Assembly (NCBI RefSeq): GCF_020881035.1
Contig: NZ_JAJITC010000007.1
Location: 248,001 to 312,000 of the forward strand
Length of the DNA stretch: 64,000 bases
Origin: Paraburkholderia translucens
GTDB lineage: Bacteria; Pseudomonadota; Gammaproteobacteria; Burkholderiales; Burkholderiaceae
Reading direction: 5' to 3'
Shown: piece by piece, positions 1-8,511 of the stretch
How the letters are laid out: every line of letters starts with the position of its first letter
How positions within the stretch are numbered: position 1 is the first letter of the stretch
Notes under the pieces: model-generated
The model's input: only the letters and a program-made list of their open reading frames with translations
The model's database searches: none
Told to the model about the DNA's origin: nothing
Translations under genes and position numbers: made by a program

Positions 1-908
1 TCGGCAATACGCCTTCCGGCCGGGGCAAGGTCATTCTTGTTCTTTTGCACCTGAGCGCGGAAGAAGCGATGGGCGCGCAAAAATGCATCGTTCGCAATGC
101 CCGTCCACACCGATGCCCAAAGGATATGAGACGTCGGCACCATGGTCTGTTCGGCGATCTCAGCGAACGGTGCAGGAAAGATCTGTTGCACGTGCCCGGT
201 CGCGTCGAGCGAAAAACCTTCACTGCAGGTGCCTCGCATCCCGAAAGTATCCCATTCACTGCGGCGAGTCAGCGTCGTGTCTTCTCGCAAGAGCGTGAGT
301 AGTACCTGGTCTGTTGGCAGAGCAGACGGGCTCTTTCTTGCCGTCGCGATAATTGCGTCAGCATATGCGCCATACGAAATGACTGGGCAAAGCTTGTGAA
401 GATCGAATGAATCGTCTAGTGCTTCAATTGCGCATTGGCTGTTGCGAAGATTGCCTCCCACCCCTTCCTCGGATGTCGCGGATGCCAGCAGCCACTCGTT
501 TTTTGCCAACTCACTGAGGAAATTCCGATGCCACTCTTCTGACAGCGCGTGTCTGGCTGTGCATGCGATCTGAATCTGGTGCATGGCATATACCATTCCC
601 GCCGACGAACAGGCTTGAGCGAGAATTCGACAGGCAGAGGCGACCGCGTCAAGCGAGACGCCTGCACCGCCAAGCTCCCTCGGAACCATTGCGGCGAGCA
701 TGCGGTGTTCACGCATGGCGTCGACAGCTTCGGTCGGAAACCTCGCGTCCCGATCGACGGCTTCAGCAAACCGCGCGCAGGTTTCGGCGACAACGAGAGC
801 GGCTTTGTCCAGTGCGTGGCCGACCGTCTCACCCGCAGTTGCCCGTTGCCGTACCGAGGCGGTCACTGACAAATGTTCCTCGCCAATATCGGAATCGAGA
901 TTATTCAT
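1..908 (-). CDS. acyl-CoA dehydrogenase family protein (3' end lies outside the window)
   Basis: The frame is open from ATG at 908 to the window edge, so about 302 N-terminal residues are visible. It has the all-helical N-terminal domain of acyl-CoA dehydrogenases (a helix with AETCARFAEAVD, then the MVPRELGGAG segment) followed by the beta-domain motif WDTFGMRGTCSEGF, which usually borders the flavin and substrate site. The family oxidises acyl thioesters with FAD. Its start overlaps the stop of the acyl carrier protein gene by 4 bases (ATGA), so the two are probably translationally coupled. Inference: it acts on an ACP- or CoA-bound acyl group destined for the polysaccharide. A role in unrelated fatty acid oxidation is possible but less likely given the context. 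The C-terminal catalytic region cannot be seen. Confidence 0.85.
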   Translation of the reverse strand, partial: MNNLDSDIGEEHLSVTASVRQRATAGETVGHALDKAALVVAETCARFAEAVDRDARFPTEAVDAMREHRMLAAMVPRELGGAGVSLDAVASACRILAQACSSAGMVYAMHQIQIACTARHALSEEWHRNFLSELAKNEWLLASATSEEGVGGNLRNSQCAIEALDDSFDLHKLCPVISYGAYADAIIATARKSPSALPTDQVLLTLLREDTTLTRRSEWDTFGMRGTCSEGFSLDATGHVQQIFPAPFAEIAEQTMVPTSHILWASVWTGIANDAFLRAHRFFRAQVQKNKNDLAPAGRRIA

Positions 909-1156
909 AATGGTTGCGCGTCCCGCTGCAACTGCGTAATCGCGTTGGCCAGTGAATCGATACTCTGGAAAAGGCTTCGGCTGAGCATCCGGTCTGGAAT
1001 TTCCAGATTAAAGTGGTCTTCGATCGCGAGCAGTAGCTGAATCGTATTCAACGAAGACAGACCGATTTCGTAAAGGTCGGCATCGTCTGAAATGTTGCCA
1101 TCCAATATGTCGAGGTGAGCAACGTTCGTGATGATTTGTCGTAGTTCGTTCTTCAC
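905..1156 (-). CDS. acyl carrier protein
   Basis: A small acidic protein of about 83 residues that reads as one phosphopantetheine-binding domain. The motif YEIGLSSLNTIQLLLAIED carries the predicted attachment serine (the first or second Ser of the SSL segment, in place of the usual DSL). I chose the GTG at 1156 because GGGG lies about 5 bases upstream and the ACP domain starts there. An in-frame ATG at 1216 would add 20 residues unlike the family. It lies in the EPS locus between a fused alpha/beta hydrolase (221 bp upstream) and an acyl-CoA dehydrogenase (4-bp overlap). Inference: it carries an acyl substituent used for modifying or assembling the polysaccharide. ACPs of this type occur in EPS clusters of the exosortase-linked kind, but no exosortase is visible here. 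Confidence 0.85.
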   Translation of the reverse strand: MKNELRQIITNVAHLDILDGNISDDADLYEIGLSSLNTIQLLLAIEDHFNLEIPDRMLSRSLFQSIDSLANAITQLQRDAQPL

Positions 1157-1377
1157 ATGTGCCCCGGTATAGTGATTGTTTGGACGTCGAGGGTGAATCA
1201 GACAGTAAACCCGCATTGGTCATGGATATAAGTAGACCACCGGCACTGTCCACTTTTCTGTGCGTCAGGTTACACAAATGGTGAACATCTTCCGCTGTAC
1301 TGAATGGCCATTTTTGAACGTGGTCCTACCGCTCGCCGGGTCGCCGTAGCGGACGGTGACCTGGGAACGGACGCTGA

Positions 1378-3213
1378 CTATGGTTTCGAAGTGAAATAGC
1401 GTTTCGGGCGCGCCGGTCGAGAAACGGAAGCAGCGCCCACGAAATGATTTGCTTGTGCCGCTGCTCCGCTCGTTTCCTTTATTACGCTATCGCACAGTGA
1501 AATCACCTTCGCTGAATTAGAAGCATTGAAGAGCGCGTGATCGACGTCATCAAAAATGGCTACGCGTATCGACGGAAAGCGCGACAGGCGGGCACCCCGC
1601 CTTCCGAAATTCGCTGCAAGCAGATCCATGCTCGCATCGTAGGCGCCGTGCACGAGGACCGTCTTCACGCCTTTTGCATCGAGCGCTCGCATCATCGGCA
1701 ACGGTTCAGCCGCTCGCTCCCGTGTGGTATTGCTGAGCGCATCGAGCCGCAGTGCACCGACGACGAGCGAACGGACACGCGCTGAAAGGTTGCCGGCGAC
1801 AAAGCGGACGATCCGAGTCAATTTCTTCTTGTCCGTCAGCACCCTCTTCCACTTGGCGGGATCGAGCATCGAGATCGCGTAGCCGGCCATCGAATTGTGA
1901 GCCGCTTCCCGAAGTGCACCGGGCGCCATTTCTTCCGGCTTCCTGAAGGTCGGAATGTTGACTGCGACGACGCCCTTGATCGTTGTCTCCATGATGCCCG
2001 CCTTCAACGCGTGATATGCACCCGAACAGATGCCGAAAGCGAAAATCGTTTTGTAGCCGTGGAGCGAAAGCCAGCGCGCGGCGGCGGCTGTATCTTCGGT
2101 CGCGACTGAATCATAGATATGCGAGAAACGGCGGTTCGGTTGATTTGCAGTGCCGTCTGGCGGACTATCGCCACGCCCATGCGCATCGAAGCGCAATGAA
2201 GCGATACCGCCGCGCGCCAGCTCCCGTGCGATGCGCACCGACAGGCGGCTATCGCCTACGTGTGCGCTCGCCGAGGTGTTCGCGAGCAAATACGCCATAC
2301 CGTGCGTCGCGCCGGTGCGCGGTTCGCACAAGATGCCAAACAGGCCCGCTTCGCCGATGCATACCGGCCGCTCTATCGCCTCGGGTGTTTGGATACAGAG
2401 ATCGTCAGGCCAGTGTTTCTCCATTTGTGAAGGCACGGCCTTTTCGCGTCCAGCGGACATCCATTCGACCGCCTCGGCATAGGTCTCTTCTGGCAAGACG
2501 GAAAACGCCGTCTCCTGGAGAAAGCCCGCCAAGCCCTCGAACGGACGCGTCTCGGCTTGCACGCCGAGTGCGGCGAGGGCATCACGGAGCGGATCATTCG
2601 CGCCCGTGCGTGCCTGCATAAGGAGCACACGCCGCGCGGGGGCATGTTTCGCCTTCCTCAACGCTGATAAAAGATCAACGGACTCGAGCGAGCGCTTGAA
2701 CTCATCGCAATAGACCTGCCCCAACACGCTGAACGGACTGTCTTGCTGAGCCGCGCGCAATGGCGGCGCCAGTTGCTCCAGCCAGGTTTTGCGTACCATC
2801 GAAAGCTCGCGCAAGTAGATGCGCCCGTTTGTCGTTGGTGCGAGCAGCACGAGGTCATCGACCGGCTTTTCCATAGCGGCGCAAAGCGCAAATGCGGCGC
2901 CCACGCGAAAACCGCACAGGCTCACATGCTCGACGCCAGTTTCGGCTTTCAGGACAGCGATAGCCGCATGTATGTCGCTCACGGCGCTTTCGAATTGATC
3001 CGGTTTGCCGTCGGCCCCCGCTGAATTCCCCGTGCCTGCATAATCGAAGCGCAATACCCAGATGCCACGCGCCGACAATTCATCGGCCAGATAACGCATT
3101 CCGTTGTACGTCCAGACATACTCATGGCCGTACGTGTTGCAAAGAATCACCCCGCGCGCGCTCGATCCGGTGTGCAACCATCCGAAGCGGTCACCGAAGA
3201 CGATCGGTTTCAT
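1378..3213 (-). CDS. fused tandem alpha/beta hydrolase (exosortase-associated hydrolase type)
   Basis: 611 residues made of two alpha/beta-hydrolase domains, about 1-245 and 285-590. Each has the oxyanion/strand pattern RFDYAGTGNS (55-64) or RFDAHGRGDS (341-350) and a nucleophile elbow. The first elbow is GFRVG (101-105), with Arg where serine is expected. The second is GICSG (394-398), with Cys at the nucleophile position. A His near the C-terminus (DDVDHALFN) may be the second domain's catalytic base. Paired hydrolases with such altered elbows are known from exosortase A-linked EPS loci, normally as two genes; here they are one protein. The first domain is probably non-catalytic or works differently. 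Substrate unknown; acyl transfer to or from the neighbouring ACP is an inference. Confidence 0.75.
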   Translation of the reverse strand: MKPIVFGDRFGWLHTGSSARGVILCNTYGHEYVWTYNGMRYLADELSARGIWVLRFDYAGTGNSAGADGKPDQFESAVSDIHAAIAVLKAETGVEHVSLCGFRVGAAFALCAAMEKPVDDLVLLAPTTNGRIYLRELSMVRKTWLEQLAPPLRAAQQDSPFSVLGQVYCDEFKRSLESVDLLSALRKAKHAPARRVLLMQARTGANDPLRDALAALGVQAETRPFEGLAGFLQETAFSVLPEETYAEAVEWMSAGREKAVPSQMEKHWPDDLCIQTPEAIERPVCIGEAGLFGILCEPRTGATHGMAYLLANTSASAHVGDSRLSVRIARELARGGIASLRFDAHGRGDSPPDGTANQPNRRFSHIYDSVATEDTAAAARWLSLHGYKTIFAFGICSGAYHALKAGIMETTIKGVVAVNIPTFRKPEEMAPGALREAAHNSMAGYAISMLDPAKWKRVLTDKKKLTRIVRFVAGNLSARVRSLVVGALRLDALSNTTRERAAEPLPMMRALDAKGVKTVLVHGAYDASMDLLAANFGRRGARLSRFPSIRVAIFDDVDHALFNASNSAKVISLCDSVIKETSGAAAQANHFVGAASVSRPARPKRYFTSKP

Positions 3214-3296
3214 GTTGGCCCTCCTTCGCTCTCGTGACGTTCAAGCTCGCCCTTGACGTCCTGTTCTTATCTTCTCTTTCCGACCCTCTGATGGGA

Positions 3297-4553
3297 TCAG
3301 AGTTGTAAAGGCTGGTGCGCGGGCATGCTCATGGCGCTCGGCTGTTCCGGCAATGCTGGCGACAACCTGAGAAGGTTGCGCCAACGCGTCGTGAAGGCGG
3401 TCACGCTGTGCTCGCTCTCGCACCAGGCCGCGAAGCGCTCGGCAGCTCGCAACGCGGCGTCCATGTGCGGCCACGGATTCGCGACGAAGCGCTCGAAATC
3501 ATCCGCATGCATCGCGAGTGCGGGTTCGTGAAAGCCAAGCCCTTCGAATGCGGTTTCGTTCCCAACCGGCACGCACCCATGCGCAATGGCTTCCATCACC
3601 TTCGATTTAATGCCGCCCGCGAGGAACGCTGGACAAAGCGCGACGGAATTTTTCGTATAGACATCCGCTTGCGATGGCGCAAATCCGGCGAAACGCACAT
3701 TTGGGACGGCTTGGTATCGACGCACCATACGCCCATAAATCACGAGCTCGACATCGGGTGTGACGCGCCGCCAAACGTCGCACAGGTATTCAATCGACAG
3801 CCGGTTCTGCAGTTGCCTGTCTGAGCCGATGAACACGAAGCGCAGCGGATACACAGGTCGCATCAGGCGGCGCACGGTTGAAACCGGCGGAGCAATCACA
3901 TGCACCTTGTTACGTGCGCGCGCGTCGAGAGTGCGGCTGAGCGCGGCGGCATCGGTTCTCGACACCAGCGTGACGGCATGCGCCGCCTCGACGGCTTCGC
4001 GCTCCTGACGCGCGAGACAGAACGCTTCGTATCGCAGAATGGCATTACGGAGCACTCGGGCGTTGATCAGCTTCATCACCGGGGCGGGAACCGATTTCGT
4101 CAGATAGCCCGCGGACAGCGGCAGACTTGCCCGGTGCAAGACCGTTGCCCGGCGGGACATCAGATCATCGAAGTCGACGATGATCGGTCGCCCCTCTGAC
4201 AGCCGTCCAATGTGCGCCAGTTGATCGACGAGGCGAATTCCATCGATATATATGACATCCGGAGCAAAGGATTTGATCGTTTGAGCAAGCACATGCGCAT
4301 GGCGCCAATGCGAAAACATCGCGACCTGCAACGCACATGGCGCGCCGGACAGTACGCCGCGCACGAGCCGGGCTAATGCACCCAGCTTCGGCAGGACGCC
4401 GGGCGTCTCGAACACCGAGCACAGCTTCAACTCGCGCAGTTCGATGTCACTGCCGATCGCTTCCTGAATGAAGCAAAGCGTCCGCTCGCGTCCGTTGCTC
4501 GCCGTCTCCGGGATGTCCCGAGTCATCACCATCAGCACGCGTCTGGTTTTCAT
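3297..4553 (-). CDS. glycosyltransferase, GT-B fold, EPS locus
   Basis: About 418 residues. The N-terminal half has the Rossmann-like opening MKTRRVLMVMTRDIPE and the donor half contains RFVFIGSD, YGRMV and the C-terminal block GIKSKVMEAIAHGCVPVGNE, where the E of KVMEAIAHG is the usual nucleotide-sugar contact in GT4-like enzymes. Start chosen at 4553 (AGGG about 8 bases upstream); a further in-frame ATG at 4592 would add 13 residues. Its first 107 bases overlap the 3' end of the upstream glycosyltransferase in another frame. Predicted cytoplasmic enzyme adding one sugar of the lipid-linked repeat unit. Donor and acceptor cannot be told from sequence; a heptosyl donor is plausible because the locus makes GDP-heptose. 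Confidence 0.85.
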   Translation of the reverse strand: MKTRRVLMVMTRDIPETASNGRERTLCFIQEAIGSDIELRELKLCSVFETPGVLPKLGALARLVRGVLSGAPCALQVAMFSHWRHAHVLAQTIKSFAPDVIYIDGIRLVDQLAHIGRLSEGRPIIVDFDDLMSRRATVLHRASLPLSAGYLTKSVPAPVMKLINARVLRNAILRYEAFCLARQEREAVEAAHAVTLVSRTDAAALSRTLDARARNKVHVIAPPVSTVRRLMRPVYPLRFVFIGSDRQLQNRLSIEYLCDVWRRVTPDVELVIYGRMVRRYQAVPNVRFAGFAPSQADVYTKNSVALCPAFLAGGIKSKVMEAIAHGCVPVGNETAFEGLGFHEPALAMHADDFERFVANPWPHMDAALRAAERFAAWCESEHSVTAFTTRWRNLLRLSPALPEQPSAMSMPAHQPLQL

Positions 4554-5823
4554 TTTGCACCCTGTCTCTGCGAAGAGTCCTCGTCTGATCAATGGCTAAA
4601 GTACTTCTGGCCCCAGCCGGGCTCGCGTCTGGCGCGCGTTTATTTGCCACGGAATTGAAGATTCGTTCGTATTCGTCCACCTGTTCCCGCTGCATGAAGC
4701 GACTGCGCTCGGCATGACAGCGTCGTGCTACTGCGTCGTAAAATGCGCCGTCGCCCGCAAGCCTCGCGATGAGTGCGCCCAACGCCGCCGTGTCGCCGCG
4801 CGGCACGATCAATTCCGGCACTCGCGCGTAGATTTCCGGCAACCCGCCGGACGCGAATGCCACTGACGGTTTGAAGAATTCCCACGGCTCGATGCTGACG
4901 ATGCCAAACGGTTCGTCCCACATCGATGTGACAACGACAAGATCGACGAGCCCGTAGAACGCTTCGCGCGGCATGAAGCCGTTATGTGTGACCTTCAGTT
5001 GCGGATAACGCGCAACCAACGCGGGAATGCATCGTTCGTTATCTTTGCCCGCAATATGCACCTCGAGGTTCGGCACATCTGCCGCCGCGATACTGGCAAA
5101 AAACTGTTCGATGCCTTTGGTGGCATCCGCTCTTCCGATGAAACCCACCTTGAACGGTTTGCCCGGCACGTGGGGCTTTGCATTCATGCCACGCATCAAA
5201 GGCGGCGCATTGTGAATCACGATCGGTTCGCTACGCGGAAAGAATCCCACCTCGCGATGCCGCTCATCGACGAAGCGGCTCACGCTAACGGCACGGTCGA
5301 CCATGCGCGATAGCCATGCTTTCGGACGTGCTACAGCTCTGCACTGACCGCATGGCGTCACGCACGCCTTATCGTCGGCGAACATCGTCGAGCGCGGGCA
5401 TAGCAGCCAGTAATCATGATTCACGTGAACGACAGGCAAGCCGCGTAAGCGTGCGGCGACCCATAGCGCAGGTCCAATCCCTTTGAGGGTATTCGTGCAG
5501 AGCACGTCGGGGTCGAGCGTTTTCAGGCGCCACCAGGTGAGCGCGAACATCAGCGGATTGAAAACATCGACGATGCCGAACAGCATCTTGACGATGCGGC
5601 CGCGTTCCCCATGACGAAACTGGTCGTACACGTTGAGATTGGGAAGCACATGAACGTCGAGTTCATCGCGCGTGGTCCGCTCGCCCTTGCGCGTGTTCGA
5701 TAGCGTCAATACCGATACGTCGTGTCCACGCCTTTTCAATTCAACGGCGAGCGCGTGAACCATTACCTCTGCACCGCCGACGACGTTGGGCGGAAACCGG
5801 TTCGCGCAGAGCGTGATCTTCAT
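4447..5823 (-). CDS. glycosyltransferase family 4 protein, EPS locus
   Basis: About 458 residues with a canonical GT4 plan. The acceptor domain starts MKITLCANRFPPNVVGGAE; the central HVNHDYWLLCPR segment and a CxxxxCGQC cysteine group (near residue 180) follow; the donor domain has KVGFIGRADATKGIEQF, and EPFGIVSIEPWEFFKPSVA is the EX7E motif. ATG at 5823 overlaps the flippase stop by 4 bases. The last 36 or so residues (from about 4553) are Arg/Asp-rich and overlap the next gene, so they may be a recent run-on after loss of an earlier stop. Predicted to add a sugar to the undecaprenyl-linked repeat unit on the cytoplasmic face. Confidence 0.9.
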   Translation of the reverse strand: MKITLCANRFPPNVVGGAEVMVHALAVELKRRGHDVSVLTLSNTRKGERTTRDELDVHVLPNLNVYDQFRHGERGRIVKMLFGIVDVFNPLMFALTWWRLKTLDPDVLCTNTLKGIGPALWVAARLRGLPVVHVNHDYWLLCPRSTMFADDKACVTPCGQCRAVARPKAWLSRMVDRAVSVSRFVDERHREVGFFPRSEPIVIHNAPPLMRGMNAKPHVPGKPFKVGFIGRADATKGIEQFFASIAAADVPNLEVHIAGKDNERCIPALVARYPQLKVTHNGFMPREAFYGLVDLVVVTSMWDEPFGIVSIEPWEFFKPSVAFASGGLPEIYARVPELIVPRGDTAALGALIARLAGDGAFYDAVARRCHAERSRFMQREQVDEYERIFNSVANKRAPDASPAGARSTLAIDQTRTLRRDRVQNENQTRADGDDSGHPGDGEQRTRADALLHSGSDRQ

Positions 5824-7058
5824 GTTCGGTCCCTGTGATGAAGCGAAAAGCCGAAGGTCACCGCCCAAAACAGCACGACCGACACCGCCGTGGCGGTTGC
5901 GGGCGAATACATCATGAACGCGCGCGGCATCAGAAACGGCGCGGCAGCGATCGAGGCGACAGTCACGCCTTGCTTGACCATGATGAGCCGATATCGCCGC
6001 GCAGCGACGAGCCACGTGCTGAGCCCCGCGTCGGCAAAAGTGGCGACCGCGCACAGCGTGGCATAGATCATCACGGAAACCCCGGCCTCGAATTTCGGAC
6101 CGTAGATGACGTCGAACACTCGCTGTCCCACGAAGATGCTGGCAACCCACCCGAAAACGCCGACCAGGGCGAGATAGAATGCAAGCCTGACCGAGCGCGA
6201 GCGCAATTGCTCCTCGTTGCGCCCGACGTAGACCATGCTCGGAGCGAGTGCGAGCGCGAGCGTCGTGCCCGCGGAATTCCATTGCTCGACGAGCGAAGCA
6301 GCCGCCGCATAGATGCCAAGATCAGCCTTTGACATCAACACGCCGAGCAACAACCGATCCATGCGCAATACGATGACGCTCGCGGCGATTGCCGGCCAGA
6401 TCTTCAGGCCGCGCGACACGAGCGTGCGCGTGATGATTGAATCTCGGGGCTTCGACCGTGGACTGCTGAAGGCCATCGAACGATAACGGCTAAATGGCGC
6501 CACCGCCGCCACACACGCTTCGAGCGGCCATGCGAAGGACGCGAATATGGCGCCCATCGACGCATGAGCGGCACCCAGCAGCCAGAGCACACGCACGCCG
6601 CTCGCATAAGCTTTTGCGCGCGTAATGACCCACGGCTTGGTCTCCGCATAGGCCATCAGCGAACCTAGCGCAAGTGGCTCGACCGTCAATACGAGCGCCG
6701 CTATCAGCGTAAGCGCGGTCGCGCTCGACACAGGCATGGCAAGCACCACGATGGCCATGAACGACATCATCACGGCAAACGAAAGGGCCAGACGCAAGCG
6801 GAACGTGTGATAGAAGATCAGATGCCGCAAGCGCCGATGCTTGCCAAGAATCGGCGCGATAACGGGCGCGCCAAAAATCAGTGCGATGCTGCCCACCACA
6901 TAGACGAGCGACAATGCAAATTGAAGTTCGCCAAAGAGACGCACTCCATAAAGATCCGCGAACAGATGATTGCTCGCCACAGCCGCAAGCGCGCCGACGA
7001 CCTTTTCGGTGACAACGCCCGAGAACGAGGACAGCAGGAGTTGCAGGAAGGAGTTCAA
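5820..7058 (-). CDS. polysaccharide flippase, Wzx-like
   Basis: 412 residues, strongly hydrophobic with about 12 predicted membrane spans spread over the length (for example LQFALSLVYVVGSIALIFGA, SFAVMMSFMAIVVLAMP and near the end TAVSVVLFWAVTFGF). The opening (an amphipathic helix with SSFSGVVTEKVVGALAAVASN) and the charged loops GRNEEQLRSRS and RYRLIMVKQG fit the MOP/PST flippase superfamily. The role is to move the lipid-linked repeat unit across the inner membrane. It lies between the Wzy-like polymerase (3-bp gap) and a GT4 gene (ATGA overlap), the standard order for Wzx/Wzy-dependent loci. Sequence identity between Wzx proteins is always low, so the call rests on topology and context. 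Confidence 0.85.
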   Translation of the reverse strand: MNSFLQLLLSSFSGVVTEKVVGALAAVASNHLFADLYGVRLFGELQFALSLVYVVGSIALIFGAPVIAPILGKHRRLRHLIFYHTFRLRLALSFAVMMSFMAIVVLAMPVSSATALTLIAALVLTVEPLALGSLMAYAETKPWVITRAKAYASGVRVLWLLGAAHASMGAIFASFAWPLEACVAAVAPFSRYRSMAFSSPRSKPRDSIITRTLVSRGLKIWPAIAASVIVLRMDRLLLGVLMSKADLGIYAAAASLVEQWNSAGTTLALALAPSMVYVGRNEEQLRSRSVRLAFYLALVGVFGWVASIFVGQRVFDVIYGPKFEAGVSVMIYATLCAVATFADAGLSTWLVAARRYRLIMVKQGVTVASIAAAPFLMPRAFMMYSPATATAVSVVLFWAVTFGFSLHHRDRT

Positions 7059-7061
7059 GCT

Positions 7062-8510
7062 TCAGCCCCAGGTGCGTTGTGGGCGGGTGCTGCGTGCACT
7101 TCGTGCATCGACGCAGTACCACCACGCACAAGCGAGTGCCGCGTATGCGAGCGTGCGAATTCCGAAGACATTCCAGTATTCGCCCTGCTGTAAGCCGAAT
7201 CCGGCGTATGACACGAGCTTCGTCGTCAGCCATAGAAGCACGATGCCGCCGCGCATCGCAACCACTATCTGCAATGCGACAAGCGCGCCGTAGACGAGCC
7301 CCGTCATCGCGATGAACACGGCTGCCCCTGCAAAGCCGAACCAGTAGACTGGAACCGCCATTTGCCCCATCGTGAAAGTTACGTCATCGTGAATGTAGGC
7401 GCGCAAAATCTCGGGTGTGCCATACGCGAGCATGACGTCGCGCAATCCACTCACGGCGCCGTCATCGAAAAATGTCGGGGCCTTAAGCGATGAAAGCGAG
7501 CCCAACACCCGCCCGAACGCGGCGGAACCGCCCTGTGGCGCACCAAAGAGCGTCGCGTCGCCATCGACGACATACCAGACCTGGCCTTGCAGCAATACGC
7601 GCGACAGCATCGTGTCGGACGTATCGAGGCCTTGTCCTTGATAGGCATAGAACACTGAAACACTGCCGAGCAAAAGTGCCACGACTGCACCCAAAACGAG
7701 GTAGCGCTTCACGGGCTTGCCATTCATCGCAAGGATGGCGACAAAGGGCGACAGCATGGAAAGGCTCAAGCCGAGCACCGACATGAATTGCTCGCCATGC
7801 AGGACTTCAAGAACGGCGTCAGCCGCACTCATGGAAAGCGCTAGCCAGCGCACCCAACCGCTCTGCGCTGTCCAAAGCGTTCCCAACAGCACAGCCACGA
7901 AGAGTTGATTGTTGAGGAAGAGATTGAAGATCGGGCCCGCGCCTTCGCTGTCGTTGCGCAGTGCAAACCGGTTCACGCCTTTCAGCAGTGCAAAACCTTC
8001 GGTCGCCCCCGCAATGGCTCCCGCCGCCAATACTGCCGCCGCCAGCGCAAGACCGAGCATCAGGCTCGGGTTATCGATGGTCAGGCGCGGTACGATTCGC
8101 CCGCGTATCCGACGACGTTCGGGTAACACACGCTCGAAGCCCGCCAGCGCGCATGCCGTGAAAATGACGTAAAACCATACGAGGCGGCTGAATGCGCCAT
8201 TGGCTTCGCCTTGCACGCCGGTTTCCGTCAGATAGCCGCCCGCTTCAATGCCCACTCCGCCGAGAAAAACCGTCAGGCTGATGCAGAGAAGATAGAGCAT
8301 CGATACAGAGAACACCGGACGCCACCAAACAAGCGCCAGCACGCCGGCACATGCGAGCGCGAATGTCGCCGCCGCGCTGAGGCTCGCGAGCCCGAGCGCA
8401 GGCAGCGCCGCATTGGTGGCCAGCGCGAGCAGCATCAACGCCGCGACGATCAACCCATATGCATTATTCGGCGATATCTCATTGGCCGGCATAAACGAGC
8501 GCATGAGCAT
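7062..8510 (-). CDS. Wzy-like polysaccharide polymerase
   Basis: About 482 residues with 10-12 hydrophobic segments, among them LIVAALMLLALATNAALPAL, LMLGLALAAAVLAAGAIAGA and YLVLGAVVALLLGSVSVFYAY. A large periplasmic loop lies between about residues 290 and 400 and contains GAPQGGSAAFGRVLGS and HDDVTFTMG. That topology is typical of Wzy polymerases, which join repeat units outside the membrane. I used the ATG at 8510, 1 base past the stop of the upstream glycosyltransferase; the frame stays open another 50 codons upstream but that stretch is antisense-like and overlaps the glycosyltransferase. No O-antigen ligase motif strong enough to separate polymerase from ligase is visible, so function relies on context. 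Confidence 0.8.
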   Translation of the reverse strand: MLMRSFMPANEISPNNAYGLIVAALMLLALATNAALPALGLASLSAAATFALACAGVLALVWWRPVFSVSMLYLLCISLTVFLGGVGIEAGGYLTETGVQGEANGAFSRLVWFYVIFTACALAGFERVLPERRRIRGRIVPRLTIDNPSLMLGLALAAAVLAAGAIAGATEGFALLKGVNRFALRNDSEGAGPIFNLFLNNQLFVAVLLGTLWTAQSGWVRWLALSMSAADAVLEVLHGEQFMSVLGLSLSMLSPFVAILAMNGKPVKRYLVLGAVVALLLGSVSVFYAYQGQGLDTSDTMLSRVLLQGQVWYVVDGDATLFGAPQGGSAAFGRVLGSLSSLKAPTFFDDGAVSGLRDVMLAYGTPEILRAYIHDDVTFTMGQMAVPVYWFGFAGAAVFIAMTGLVYGALVALQIVVAMRGGIVLLWLTTKLVSYAGFGLQQGEYWNVFGIRTLAYAALACAWWYCVDARSARSTRPQRTWG

Positions 8511-8511
8511 G

